Source of the DNA: Planococcus circulans
Lineage (GTDB): Bacteria > Bacillota > Bacilli > Bacillales_A > Planococcaceae
Direction: 5' to 3'
NCBI RefSeq assembly: GCF_020023385.1
Contig: NZ_JAIQCL010000003.1
Location: forward strand, 124,001 to 188,000
Length of the DNA stretch: 64,000 bases
Under the pieces are notes generated by a model. That model saw nothing but the letters and a program-made list of their open reading frames with translations. It was not told the DNA's origin and ran no database searches. Positions within the stretch are counted from its first letter, which is position 1; every line of letters begins with the position of its first letter. The position numbers and the translations under genes were made by a program. Positions 41,524-50,131 of this stretch are shown piece after piece.

Positions 41524-42210
41524 ATGATCCATGTAAAAGAAGCGAACCTGAACAGTGGCAGCACAGAAGACAACCCAAAAGCGTTTATCCGGAATGACCA
41601 ATACAATTTCATCAAGGATCAGACGAAAATCCTGGTGTCGGGACAAGCCAGCGCAAATGATGCAGAGGTATTGAATGTACTCAGGCATCTCGCACACGAA
41701 AAAGTCTATAAATTATTTCCATCACTTACCGAAGAGCAGAAGAAAATCCTCAACCCTTTGGTACAGGTGAAGGAACTTAGCGATGCGGAAGCATTTCTGG
41801 GACAGCTTCAGCCATACATCATTCCATTCAAAGCAGTCACAGATCAGGGATTGAAGAAGTTATTCCCTAAAGCAAAAAAGTTCAAGGGACCGAAGCTGGA
41901 GACTATCAACTTCAGCAGAACTTCCTATTTGGCGTGGACGGAAAGTTCCAATCTCATGTATTTGGTGGCGGATGAAAGCGATCGGCTGATCGGTGTCCAA
42001 GGCAGCTTTACGCGCAGTGCGAAGCAAGGCATCTGCACCATCTGCAACCGCCACAGTGAAGTCGGCATGTTCATCGCCAAAACAAAAAGCTCCGGGCAGG
42101 ATCAGTTTATCAAGCGGGGCAATTACATTTGCCAGGATTCCGCTGCCTGCAATGAGCATGTCAAAACCTTGGACCGTCTGAATGAATTTATCGGACAGTT
42201 CCAGAAATAG
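41524..42210 (+). CDS. FusB/FusC-family elongation factor G-binding protein
   Basis: A 228-residue two-domain protein. Residues 1-80 form the helical N-terminal part, and the C-terminal domain carries the four-cysteine zinc site of FusB proteins: C-T-I-C near residue 171, then C and C in the segment Y-I-C-Q-D-S-A-A-C-N. FusB-type proteins bind EF-G and release it from the ribosome, which gives fusidic acid resistance in staphylococci. The chromosomal homologues of Bacillales are less studied. A leader ORF and a sequestering hairpin lie directly upstream, and a strong terminator follows. Confidence 0.85.
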   Translation: MIHVKEANLNSGSTEDNPKAFIRNDQYNFIKDQTKILVSGQASANDAEVLNVLRHLAHEKVYKLFPSLTEEQKKILNPLVQVKELSDAEAFLGQLQPYIIPFKAVTDQGLKKLFPKAKKFKGPKLETINFSRTSYLAWTESSNLMYLVADESDRLIGVQGSFTRSAKQGICTICNRHSEVGMFIAKTKSSGQDQFIKRGNYICQDSAACNEHVKTLDRLNEFIGQFQK

Positions 42211-42221
42211 CAAAGCAGATA

Positions 42222-42274
42222 AGAACCGTTTCCGGAAGTCGTTAAAATGACTTCCGGAAACGGTTCTTTTTTCT
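42222..42274 (+). terminator. Strong terminator after the EF-G-binding protein gene
   Basis: A 19-bp perfect stem (starting AGAACCGTTTCCGG) with an 8-nt loop, followed by six T residues. Confidence 0.9.
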
Positions 42275-42389
42275 ATCGGAAAAGCTAATGGGCTCACTCG
42301 TTTGTTTTGTACCTTCTGTAGACTACATTTTCCGATCGACTAAAGAAAAGGCACAGTTTAAATAATTAGAATTTTCTTTTAATTAAGTA

Positions 42390-42418
42390 TTGATTTATCG
42401 TGGAAGCGCTTTTATAAT
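42390..42418 (+). promoter_or_regulatory. Promoter with overlapping cre site for the glucitol-type PTS operon
   Basis: TTGATT (42390-42395) and TATAAT (42413-42418) are separated by 17 bp. A cre-like sequence TGGAAGCGCTTTTA (42401-42414) lies in the spacer and reaches the -10 box, one mismatch from consensus, so CcpA could block RNA polymerase directly. Confidence 0.7.
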
Positions 42419-42424
42419 GATGAT

Positions 42425-42459
42425 AATATCAAATGTCACGACGCTGAACAAATGTAAAA
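42425..42459. promoter_or_regulatory. SorC-type operator before the PTS operon
   Basis: AATATCAAATGT-N11-ACAAATGTAAAA lies just after the -10 box. It matches the operator before the dehydrogenase operon (46729-46763) at 25 of 35 positions with the same spacing to the ribosome site. Confidence 0.65.
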
Positions 42460-42474
42460 AGGAGGCGGAAATCC

Positions 42475-42861
42475 ATGTGGGGATGGTTCATCGTTTTGTT
42501 TGCTGCAGTCTGGCTGCTTCAACTTTGGATGACCAAAGCGCAGTTGAAGAATTATCATGGCACGATCAGGGAGTTGAGCAGAAGGCCTTCAGGATATCTG
42601 GGTGTAGGGATTCAAAAACAGAAACTGGGAATAGGGGCGGTAGCAATTTTGGTGACTGATGAAGCCGGAACCGTGGTCGAAAGCCGGTTGATGCATGGCG
42701 TTACAGTGTTCAGCCGTTTTGAACCATTCACGAAGTATATTGGCATGCCGTTGGAAGCTGTAATGGAAGGTCTTAACGGGGAACCGATGGATCTGGCCTT
42801 TAAGATGGCAATTGAAAAGATAGAGGCGCAGATGAATGAAAAGACAAATCTAGCGGTATAA
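42475..42861 (+). CDS. gutM: GutM-like glucitol operon protein
   Basis: A 128-residue protein with one N-terminal membrane segment (W-G-W-F-I-V-L-F-A-A-V-W-L-L) and a cytoplasmic part with L-G-V-G and D-E-A-G-x-V motifs. GutM proteins are encoded with glucitol PTS genes; in enterics GutM is described as an operon activator. It is the first gene of a PTS operon here, with AAAAAGGAGG just after the operator. The mechanism of GutM in Gram-positives is not settled. Confidence 0.8.
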   Translation: MWGWFIVLFAAVWLLQLWMTKAQLKNYHGTIRELSRRPSGYLGVGIQKQKLGIGAVAILVTDEAGTVVESRLMHGVTVFSRFEPFTKYIGMPLEAVMEGLNGEPMDLAFKMAIEKIEAQMNEKTNLAV

Positions 42862-42873
42862 GGAGGAAGAATA

Positions 42874-43401
42874 ATGGACTTTTTAGTTAGATTGGCAGAA
42901 GGGTTTATTGGCATGTTCCAAGCAGGCGGTGATGTTTTTGTCGGCTTGGTGACCGGCATCATTCCGTTGCTTGTTGTTTTGATCACAGCCGTTAATGCAT
43001 TTATCCGTTTGGTGGGGGAAGAGCGCATCAACAACCTAGCACGCAGAAGCACGAAGAACATCATTTTGCGTTATTCGCTGTTTCCTGTCTTAGCGGTTTT
43101 CTTCCTGACCAACCCGATGGCCTATACCTTCGGGAAATTTCTGCCGGAAAAACAAAAACCGGCATTTTATGATTCAGCAGTATCTTTTGTGCATCCGATT
43201 ACAGGCTTGTTCCCACATGCCAATCCCGCTGAGTTGTTTGTGTATCTGGGAATTTCCGCAGGGATCACCCAATTGGGCTTTTCGCTTGGGCCATTGGCGA
43301 TCCGCTTCTTTATCGTAGGGGTGATCGTCATTCTGATCCGGGGCATCGTCACAGAAATCATCACGGTACGTATGATGAAATCACGAGGCATGGAAGTCTA
43401 A
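42874..43401 (+). CDS. srlA: PTS glucitol/sorbitol-type EIIC subunit
   Basis: A 175-residue membrane subunit with four hydrophobic segments, matching SrlA (EIIC2) of the glucitol PTS family by size and pattern (H-P-I-T-G-L-F-P-H-A-N-P-A-E). It forms the transport channel together with the larger EIIBC subunit. Located 12 nt after gutM. Confidence 0.88.
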   Translation: MDFLVRLAEGFIGMFQAGGDVFVGLVTGIIPLLVVLITAVNAFIRLVGEERINNLARRSTKNIILRYSLFPVLAVFFLTNPMAYTFGKFLPEKQKPAFYDSAVSFVHPITGLFPHANPAELFVYLGISAGITQLGFSLGPLAIRFFIVGVIVILIRGIVTEIITVRMMKSRGMEV

Positions 43402-43436
43402 CTAACCGAGTGGTCTAAAAAAGGGAGGCAAAGAAA

Positions 43437-44492
43437 ATGAGCAGCATTCAGACGCCATTGAATTTTAAGCCGGTGACAGTAACGAAAGGCAGAGGCGGTT
43501 GGGGCGGTCCGTTGACCATTCGGCCAAATGAAGAAAAGCGCTACATTGTGTCGGTAACAGGCGGCGGCATTCATCCCGTTGCGGAAGAAATTGCGAAACT
43601 GACCGGTGCCGAAGCAGTAGATGGATTTAAAGGTTCGTACGATAAAGAAACCATGGCCTGCGTCATCATCGATTGCGGCGGAACGGCCCGCTGCGGCGTT
43701 TACCCGAAGATGAACATTCTGACGGTCAATGTCAATGCGACCTCACCATCGGGACCATTGATGAAATTCATCAATGAAGAGAATTTCGTGTCCGGAGTGA
43801 AACTTGAAAACATCAGTGCAGTAGCGGCTCCATACGAAGACCAGGACGCTGTGGAGGACGCGGTGGAGAAAGTGGAAAGTCCGGCAGCCCGCGAAAAGAC
43901 GCCGCAGGAGATAAAAGAAGAAGCAAAACAAAAAGCAGCCGGCTATAAGCAGAAGCCTGAAAAAATGAACATCATCGAGAGAATCGGCCGTGGAGCCGGT
44001 AAAGTGGTCGGGATCTTCTATCAAGCCGGCCGGGAAACCATCGATCAGGTGCTGAAGAACATTTTGCCGTTCATGGCTTTTGTCAGTATGCTGATCGGGA
44101 TTATTACTTTTACGGGAATCGGTGATTTGATCGCCAATTTCGTTTCGCCATTAGCAGGGAATATTGGGGGCTTGCTGATCCTATCAGTTATTTGTGCATT
44201 GCCGATCCTGTCGCCATTGCTTGGACCGGGTGCAGTTATTGCCCAAGTAGTCGGGGTTTTGGTCGGTGTGGAAATTGGCCGCGGGAATATCCCGCCGGAA
44301 TTGGCGCTGCCTGCCCTGTTTGCCATCAATCCACAGGTTGGGGCGGATTTCGTGCCGGTTGGCCTGACATTGGGAGAAGCGGAGCCGGAAACCATTGAAG
44401 TCGGGGTTCCAGCGGTCTTGCTGTCACGTGTTATCACCGGCCCACTCGCGGTCGTCATTGCATACTTGTTCAGTTTCGGTCTGTACAGCTAG
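43437..44492 (+). CDS. srlE: PTS glucitol/sorbitol-type EIIBC subunit
   Basis: A 351-residue protein. The N-terminal EIIB domain (about residues 15-130) contains the phosphorylated Cys candidate region [10 protein letters not shown]; a charged linker of about 40 residues follows, then a membrane domain of about 180 residues with G-P-G-A-V-I-A-Q and the [16 protein letters not shown] motif. It transfers phosphate from EIIA to the incoming polyol. Confidence 0.9.
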   Translation: MSSIQTPLNFKPVTVTKGRGGWGGPLTIRPNEEKRYIVSVTGGGIHPVAEEIAKLTGAEAVDGFKGSYDKETMACVIIDCGGTARCGVYPKMNILTVNVNATSPSGPLMKFINEENFVSGVKLENISAVAAPYEDQDAVEDAVEKVESPAAREKTPQEIKEEAKQKAAGYKQKPEKMNIIERIGRGAGKVVGIFYQAGRETIDQVLKNILPFMAFVSMLIGIITFTGIGDLIANFVSPLAGNIGGLLILSVICALPILSPLLGPGAVIAQVVGVLVGVEIGRGNIPPELALPALFAINPQVGADFVPVGLTLGEAEPETIEVGVPAVLLSRVITGPLAVVIAYLFSFGLYS

Positions 44493-44523
44493 AAAATAAG
44501 GAGGTAATAAGGTGGAGGATATC

Positions 44524-44889
44524 ATGACGAAAAAATATGAAGCAAAAATAACGGAAATCGGTGAAGAAGTGGAAATCTTTTTAGATGAAAATATGCTGGT
44601 CATTTTCAATGACACAGTTCCTGAATCATTGAGGTCGATTGGTGTGATCCATGAACGGGCGGACCTTCTTGAGAAAGTCGAGTCCGGCGATGTGTTGGAG
44701 ATCAATGGACAGCGGTATGAGATTTTATTTGTCGGAAGCAAGGTGAATGACACACTCGAAGAAATCGGCCATTGCACCATCGCCTTCAACGGTGAAACAG
44801 ACGCCAGCTTGCCGGGAACGATGTGTGTGGAAAATAAGGCGTTGCCTGAATTGGAGATCGGCGCCACGATCCGGATTGTAAAGCGTTAA
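44524..44889 (+). CDS. srlB: PTS glucitol/sorbitol-type EIIA subunit
   Basis: A 121-residue cytoplasmic EIIA of the glucitol family. The likely phospho-histidine lies in the segment V-I-H-E-R-A near residue 39 and the C-terminal half contains F-P/L-P-G-T-M-C-V. I use the ATG at 44524, which aligns with E. coli SrlB and has GGAGG at 44514-44518; a GTG at 44512 with its own AAGGAGG is an alternative that adds four residues. Confidence 0.85.
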   Translation: MTKKYEAKITEIGEEVEIFLDENMLVIFNDTVPESLRSIGVIHERADLLEKVESGDVLEINGQRYEILFVGSKVNDTLEEIGHCTIAFNGETDASLPGTMCVENKALPELEIGATIRIVKR

Positions 44890-44906
44890 AAAGAGGAGGT
44901 TAGTTC

Positions 44907-46232
44907 ATGCTGGGGATAAATAGAAAACTTGAAGAACTTGAGCGCAATGGTGAAATAATCAAAGTTGGTGTAGTGGGGGCCGGCCAGATGGGACGGGGAA
45001 TGATCTCGCAGATTGAAAGCATGGCGGGCATGCGCGTCGTTGCCACTGCGGATATTCAAATCGGCAATGTCACCAACGCATATGTGAAATCAGGGGTTTC
45101 AGCAGATGATGTCGTCGAAACCAATAGCGTCCAGCAAGCGGCAGCGGCCGTCAAGGAAGGTAAGGTCGTAGCGACAACTGATGCCCAACTGGTCACTTCA
45201 TTGCCGGAAGTCGATGTCGTCGTGGACGCCACGGGAGTACCGGACATCGGAGCGAAGATTGCCTGGGACGCCATCCTCAACCGCAAGCATATCGTTATGC
45301 TGAACGTGGAGGCTGACGTTACGGTAGGGGTCATTTTGAAGAAAATGGCCGATGCCAGCGGCGTGGTCTACACGGGTTCTGCGGGTGATGAGCCGGGAGC
45401 CATTATGGAATTGTTCGATTTCGCCGATGCACTGGGCTTTGAAGTGGTAGCGCTTGGAAAAGGCAAGAATAATCCGTTGAACCTGAATGCAAATCCTGAT
45501 ACAGCAGCGGAAGAGGCTGCCCGAAAAGGAGCCAGTCCGAAAATGCTTGCTTCTTTCCAGGACGGCACGAAAACCATGGTCGAAATGACAGCAGTAGCAA
45601 ATGCCACAGGCTTTTTACCCGATAAACCGGGCATGCATGGCTTTGTCAGCGACGTGAAAGGCTTGCCTGAAATCTTCAAATTGAAAGAAGACGGCGGAGA
45701 AGTCAACAATAAGCGGATTGTTGAATACATCAACGGCATTGCACCCGGCGTATTCGCCATCATCGCTTCTGAAAAAGAAGAAGTGAATCACGAGCTGAAG
45801 TATTTGAGCATGGGGGATGGGCCGAATTATGTGCTTTATCGTCCGTATCATCTGACCAGCTTGGAAACACCGATTTCGATTGCGCGTGCTTATATCTACA
45901 ATGAAGCGACGATTGCGCCTTGGCATGGGCTCCAAGCCGAAACAGTGACCGTAGCGAAAATCGATCTGGCAGCAGGTGATTTCCTGGACAGCATCGGAGG
46001 GTTCACGGTATATGGCCATATCCTTACAGCGCAGGAAGCGCGGGATAAAAATGCATTGCCGCTGGGATTGGTTGATAAGAACGTCCGCTTAAAGCGGGAT
46101 ATCAAAAAAGGCGAAATCATCAGTTATGACGATGTCGAACAAACCAAAGATTCGACGATTTGGCGTCTGCGCCGCATGCAGGATGACACGTTTAAAGCGG
46201 AAACTGAAAGAGAGATTCCAGTGAAAGCTTAG
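44907..46232 (+). CDS. SAF-domain NAD(P)-binding oxidoreductase
   Basis: A 441-residue protein. Residues about 15-150 form a Rossmann domain (V-G-V-V-G-A-G-Q-M-G-R-G-M) like that of homoserine dehydrogenase, a central catalytic part follows, and the last 90 residues form a SAF domain (K-I-D-L-A-A-G-D-F-L-D-S-I-G-G and V-R-L-K-R-D-I-K-K-G-E). Such proteins often accompany glucitol-type PTS genes, but their substrate is not established to my knowledge. As the last gene of the PTS operon it is the best candidate for the first oxidation after uptake. It is not the usual sorbitol-6-phosphate dehydrogenase (an SDR), which is absent. Confidence 0.8.
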   Translation: MLGINRKLEELERNGEIIKVGVVGAGQMGRGMISQIESMAGMRVVATADIQIGNVTNAYVKSGVSADDVVETNSVQQAAAAVKEGKVVATTDAQLVTSLPEVDVVVDATGVPDIGAKIAWDAILNRKHIVMLNVEADVTVGVILKKMADASGVVYTGSAGDEPGAIMELFDFADALGFEVVALGKGKNNPLNLNANPDTAAEEAARKGASPKMLASFQDGTKTMVEMTAVANATGFLPDKPGMHGFVSDVKGLPEIFKLKEDGGEVNNKRIVEYINGIAPGVFAIIASEKEEVNHELKYLSMGDGPNYVLYRPYHLTSLETPISIARAYIYNEATIAPWHGLQAETVTVAKIDLAAGDFLDSIGGFTVYGHILTAQEARDKNALPLGLVDKNVRLKRDIKKGEIISYDDVEQTKDSTIWRLRRMQDDTFKAETEREIPVKA

Positions 46233-46290
46233 CCCGTCCAATCTCATGTAGAGGAAAAACCCAATCAACTGAATGAGAAGGTGTCCAAAC

Positions 46291-46638
46291 ATGGAAATCA
46301 AAACTATGGAAGCGGCTCTATTCTGCAACCATTGCAAAGAAGAAGTGAATCATGAAATCACCTATATCAACGATGATATAAAGAGCATCCGATGTGAGCA
46401 ATGCAACAAGACCAAGAAGCTCAAAGTGGACGTCAATAAGAAGTTCTATAAAGAAGTCTATGACCGGATTTCCTCGAAGCCGACGCGGATCACGCAGGAA
46501 TACAAAGACGACTTGAGCCATCTGCTGCTTTCCCTTCCTGTGCGGACGGTCAGCAAGCCGTATCGCCTGCTGAAGGACGTCAATGCTTCGCGGAAAATAA
46601 TCAAGCAGTACAAGCAGAAAAAAAGCAGAGTTAAATAA
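46291..46638 (+). CDS. Small zinc-ribbon protein (Bh-type)
   Basis: A 115-residue cytoplasmic protein. Two C-x-x-C pairs (F-C-N-H-C-K and R-C-E-Q-C-N, about residues 11-14 and 34-37) make a zinc ribbon, and a strongly basic helical C-terminus follows. Similar proteins are annotated in Bacilli as Bh protein without known role. The ATG at 46291 is preferred over an upstream start because of the spacing from AGAAGG. It lies between two operons that share an operator. Confidence 0.7.
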   Translation: MEIKTMEAALFCNHCKEEVNHEITYINDDIKSIRCEQCNKTKKLKVDVNKKFYKEVYDRISSKPTRITQEYKDDLSHLLLSLPVRTVSKPYRLLKDVNASRKIIKQYKQKKSRVK

Positions 46639-46649
46639 TGTTGCTGTCC

Positions 46650-46693
46650 AAGGGCCAGACTTCTCCATAACCATTCGAGAGGGTTGGCCCTTT
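46650..46693 (+). terminator. Weak hairpin after the zinc-ribbon gene
   Basis: AAGGGCCA pairs with TGGCCCTTT across a long loop, with only a short T-rich tail. It may be an inefficient terminator. Confidence 0.4.
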
Positions 46694-46701
46694 CGGTTAA
46701 C

Positions 46702-46730
46702 TTGACTAAATAGTCGAAAAATATTATATT
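46702..46730 (+). promoter_or_regulatory. Promoter of the dehydrogenase operon
   Basis: TTGACT (46702-46707) and TATATT (46725-46730) with a 17-bp spacer; the -10 box overlaps the left arm of the operator that follows. Confidence 0.65.
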
Positions 46731-46763
46731 TTACATATGTCACAATACAGAACATATGTAAAA
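46729..46763. promoter_or_regulatory. SorC-type operator before the dehydrogenase operon
   Basis: A perfect 12-bp inverted repeat: TTTTACATATGT (46729-46740), 11-bp spacer, ACATATGTAAAA (46752-46763). The right arm ends at the ribosome site GGAGG. A related operator stands before gutM. Confidence 0.8.
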
Positions 46764-46775
46764 GGAGGAAGACAC

Positions 46776-47759
46776 ATGACACAGAAACTGAAATTGCCGC
46801 CACAAGTTAAAGAAACGGAATTAAGGGATTTGTACAAGCAGATGTGGCTGATCCGTTTTTTTGAAGAAAAAGTGGACGAGTTTTTCGCAAAAGGGATGAT
46901 TCATGGAACCACTCATTTGAGCGTCGGGCAAGAAGCTTCTGCCGTCGGTTCCATCGCTGTTCTGGAAGAGCAGGACAAGATTACCAGTACGCACCGCGGC
47001 CATGGGCATTGCATCGCCAAAGGGGCAACCGTAAATGGCATGATGGCTGAACTTTTCGGCCGGACTACGGGTTACTGCAAAGGCAAAGGCGGATCGATGC
47101 ACATTGCAGATGTCGACAAAGGAAACCTTGGAGCCAACGGCATTGTAGGAGGCGGCTTTGCGATTGCTGCAGGAGCTGCGCTGACTTCACAGATGAAAAA
47201 TGCCGGCTATGTCGTCCTGTGCTTCTTCGGGGACGGAGCTTCGAATGAAGGCAGTTTCCACGAAGCGATCAACCTGGCGTCCATCTGGAAATTGCCGGTA
47301 GTCTTCATTTGCGAAAACAATCAATACGGCATGTCGGGGCCGGTTCGGGAAATGATCAACATCGAAGATATTGCCGCACGGGCGGCAAGCTACGGAATTC
47401 CAGGGAAAGTGGTCGATGGCAACGATGTGTTCGATGTCATGAATGGAGTCAGTGAAGCCGTAGAGCGGGCGCGCAACGGAGAAGGGCCATCCATTATCGA
47501 AGCGAAAACATACCGTTCCAAAGGACATTCGAAGAGCGATGCCAAAAAGTACCGGACACGCGAGGAAGAAAAAGAATGGCAGCTTCGGGACCCCATTAAA
47601 TTGATGGCCGAAGTTCTGATCGAGGAAGGGATTTTCACACAGCAGGAAGCCGATCAAATTAAAGCTGAAGCCAAAAAGGAAATCGAAGAATCCGTGGAAT
47701 TCGCAAAAAACAGTCCAGAGCCGACTTTGGATGCTCTGATGGAAGACATTTACGCATAA
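46776..47759 (+). CDS. acoA: Acetoin/2-oxoacid dehydrogenase E1 alpha subunit
   Basis: A 327-residue TPP-dependent E1 alpha. The TPP motif runs G-D-G-A-S-N-E-G-S-F-H-E-A-I-N to E-N-N-Q-Y-G near residues 150-185, and the substrate-loop segment S-T-H-R-G-H-G-H occurs near residue 70. Its closest pattern is AcoA of the acetoin dehydrogenase complex, which cleaves acetoin to acetyl-CoA and acetaldehyde. AAAGGAGG precedes the ATG at 46776. The shared operator with a polyol PTS suggests that the physiological substrate could be a related acyloin or 2-oxo compound; the family call is firm, the substrate is not. Confidence 0.87.
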   Translation: MTQKLKLPPQVKETELRDLYKQMWLIRFFEEKVDEFFAKGMIHGTTHLSVGQEASAVGSIAVLEEQDKITSTHRGHGHCIAKGATVNGMMAELFGRTTGYCKGKGGSMHIADVDKGNLGANGIVGGGFAIAAGAALTSQMKNAGYVVLCFFGDGASNEGSFHEAINLASIWKLPVVFICENNQYGMSGPVREMINIEDIAARAASYGIPGKVVDGNDVFDVMNGVSEAVERARNGEGPSIIEAKTYRSKGHSKSDAKKYRTREEEKEWQLRDPIKLMAEVLIEEGIFTQQEADQIKAEAKKEIEESVEFAKNSPEPTLDALMEDIYA

Positions 47760-47783
47760 GGCGGAGTAAAGGAGAATCGACGC

Positions 47784-48767
47784 ATGAGAGAGCTGACCTA
47801 TTTAGAAGCAGTAAGAGAAGCGATGAGCCAGGAAATGCGTGACAATGAAGATGTCTTTGTACTAGGGGAAGACATTGGTGTTTATGGCGGCGCATTCGGT
47901 GTCACCCGTGGAATGATAGAAGAGTTTGGTCCGGAACGGATCCGCAATACGCCTATTTCAGAAGCGGCCATCTCGGGAACAGCGGTTGGAGCGGCGCTGA
48001 CGGGCATGCGACCGATCCTGGAACTGCAGTTTTCCGATTTCATGACCATCGCAATGGACAACATGGTCAACCAGGCAGCGAAGATCCGTTATATGTACGG
48101 AGGGAAAGGAAAAGTGCCCATGGTGCTCCGGACGCCAGCCGGCTCGGGTACGGGGGCTGCAGCGCAGCATTCACAAAGTCTGGAAGCCTGGATGGCCCAT
48201 ATACCTGGGCTGAAAGTGGTCCAGCCTTCGACGGCTTACGACGCCAAAGGATTATTGAAGGCGGCGATCGACGACGACAACCCGGTCATTTTCTATGAAC
48301 ATAAACTTTGCTACCGGACGAAATCCGATGTTCCGGAAGAACTCTATTCGATTCCGCTGGGCAAAGCTGATATCAAAAAACAAGGGACGGATGTGACGAT
48401 CGTCGCGACGGCGATCATGGTCCATCGAGCGTTGGAGGCCGCTGAGGAACTTGAAAAAGAAGGCATCCATGCCGAGGTGATCGATCCACGGACGCTCGTG
48501 CCGCTCGACATCGATACCATTGTCCAGTCCGTCCAAAAGACTGGTCGTCTGGTCGTGGTCCATGAAGCCGTGAAACGCGGTGGATTCGGCGGCGAAATTG
48601 CCAGCCTGATCGCAGAAAGTGAAGCCTTCGATTATCTGGATGCGCCCATCAAGCGGCTTGGCGGAAAAGCGGTTCCGATTCCTTATAATCCGGAGCTGGA
48701 AAAAGCGGCGGTTCCAGGAGTGGCTGATATCGTCACAGCCGTCAAAGAAACGCTAAACCGCCTGTAG
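47784..48767 (+). CDS. acoB: Acetoin/2-oxoacid dehydrogenase E1 beta subunit
   Basis: A 327-residue transketolase-like E1 beta with the [11 protein letters not shown] segment, T-P-I-S-E (catalytic Glu), the pattern [16 protein letters not shown] and a C-terminal transketolase domain with [14 protein letters not shown]. It pairs with the alpha subunit encoded 24 nt upstream to form the alpha2-beta2 decarboxylase/lyase. Confidence 0.88.
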   Translation: MRELTYLEAVREAMSQEMRDNEDVFVLGEDIGVYGGAFGVTRGMIEEFGPERIRNTPISEAAISGTAVGAALTGMRPILELQFSDFMTIAMDNMVNQAAKIRYMYGGKGKVPMVLRTPAGSGTGAAAQHSQSLEAWMAHIPGLKVVQPSTAYDAKGLLKAAIDDDNPVIFYEHKLCYRTKSDVPEELYSIPLGKADIKKQGTDVTIVATAIMVHRALEAAEELEKEGIHAEVIDPRTLVPLDIDTIVQSVQKTGRLVVVHEAVKRGGFGGEIASLIAESEAFDYLDAPIKRLGGKAVPIPYNPELEKAAVPGVADIVTAVKETLNRL

Positions 48768-48780
48768 GGAGGAGAAACAG

Positions 48781-50118
48781 ATGGCCAAAGAAATTTTCAT
48801 GCCGAAGCTGAGCAGCACCATGGAAGTCGGCACATTGCTTCAATGGTTCAAAGAAGAAGGAGATTCGGTCGAAGTCGGAGAACCGCTATTTGAAATCATG
48901 ACCGATAAAATCAATATAGAAGTCGAGTCCTATGAGGAAGGCACTTTGCTGAAACGTTATTTTGAAGAAGACGATGAAGTGCCAATCAATCATGTTGTCG
49001 GCTATATCGGCGAAGAGGGGGAGGAAGTTCCCGAATCGCCGCCTGGAGAGTCCGGCGTCAGCAACAAACCCGTCTCTGCAGAAGCACCCCAACAACAGGA
49101 AGAAGCCGAATCGAAGGAGCAGCCCTCTGAACAGCCGGAAAAAGTCCGGGCAACTCCGGCTGCCAGAAGAGTCGCCCGGGAAAGGGAACTCAGCCTCGCA
49201 GAAGTCGAAGGCACAGGTCCGAAAGGGCGGATTCACCAGGCGGATGTTGAAGGATTTGCCACGGCTTCCGCCACCGCCACCGCTTCCAGCAGTGCTACGC
49301 CGCTTGCTGAAAAAGTAGCGAAAGCGGAAGGAGTGGAATTGCAGGAAGTCAGCGGCAGCGGTCCACGAGGCAAGATTTACCGGACAGACGTAGACCAAGC
49401 CAAGCAACCGGCGGCTTCTCAAGCGGCACCGGCTAAACGGGTGAAAATGGCAGGGATCCGGAAAGCTGTAGCAGACCGGATGCTTCATAGCAAAACGACC
49501 GCACCGCATGTCACCCTCAATAGTGAAATCGACATGGCTGAAGTGGTGGCGATGCGCAAGCAATTGCTGGGGCCGATTGAAAAACAGACCGGTTATCGGA
49601 TCAGCTATACCGAAATCATCTTAAAAGCGACAGCCCATGCGTTGATGCGGCATCCGAACATCAATGTTTCACTGGAAGGCAATGAAATTGTCCATCATAA
49701 AGCCATTAATGTCGGATTGGCGGTGGCACTCCAAGATGGACTGGTGGTGCCGGTCATCAAAGATGCCGACCAGAAAGGCTTGGCTGAACTTACAATAGCC
49801 TGCAAAACAGCCGGGCAGGCAGCCAAAGAAAGCAAGTTGAAACCTGACGAAATGGCAGGGGGCACCTTCACCATCAGCAACCTCGGAATGTACGCAGTCG
49901 ATACATTTAACCCAGTCATCAATCAGCCGGAATCGGCGATTCTTGGCATCGGACGAATCAATGAAAAACCCGTGGGTCTCAATGGCCAGATTGTGCTTCG
50001 CCCTATGATGGGAGTCGGGCTGTCATTCGACCACCGTGTCATCGACGGAGCACCGGCGGCCGCCTTCTTAACAGATTTGAAGGCAGTGCTTGAAAATCCA
50101 TTTGAATTATTAATGTAA
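48781..50118 (+). CDS. acoC: Dihydrolipoamide acyltransferase E2 with two subunit-binding domains
   Basis: A 445-residue E2. Domains in order: lipoyl domain (residues 1-78, lipoyl lysine in M-T-D-K-I-N), a Glu/Pro/Gln-rich linker, a first peripheral-subunit-binding domain (about 122-156, T-P-A-A-R-R-V-A), an Ala/Thr linker, a second binding domain (about 178-208, L-A-E-K-V-A), an Ala-rich linker, and the catalytic core ending with S-F-D-H-R-V-I-D-G. Two binding domains are more than in E. coli-type E2. It transfers the acyl group to CoA. Confidence 0.9.
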   Translation: MAKEIFMPKLSSTMEVGTLLQWFKEEGDSVEVGEPLFEIMTDKINIEVESYEEGTLLKRYFEEDDEVPINHVVGYIGEEGEEVPESPPGESGVSNKPVSAEAPQQQEEAESKEQPSEQPEKVRATPAARRVARERELSLAEVEGTGPKGRIHQADVEGFATASATATASSSATPLAEKVAKAEGVELQEVSGSGPRGKIYRTDVDQAKQPAASQAAPAKRVKMAGIRKAVADRMLHSKTTAPHVTLNSEIDMAEVVAMRKQLLGPIEKQTGYRISYTEIILKATAHALMRHPNINVSLEGNEIVHHKAINVGLAVALQDGLVVPVIKDADQKGLAELTIACKTAGQAAKESKLKPDEMAGGTFTISNLGMYAVDTFNPVINQPESAILGIGRINEKPVGLNGQIVLRPMMGVGLSFDHRVIDGAPAAAFLTDLKAVLENPFELLM

Positions 50119-50131
50119 GGGGTAGATCCTA

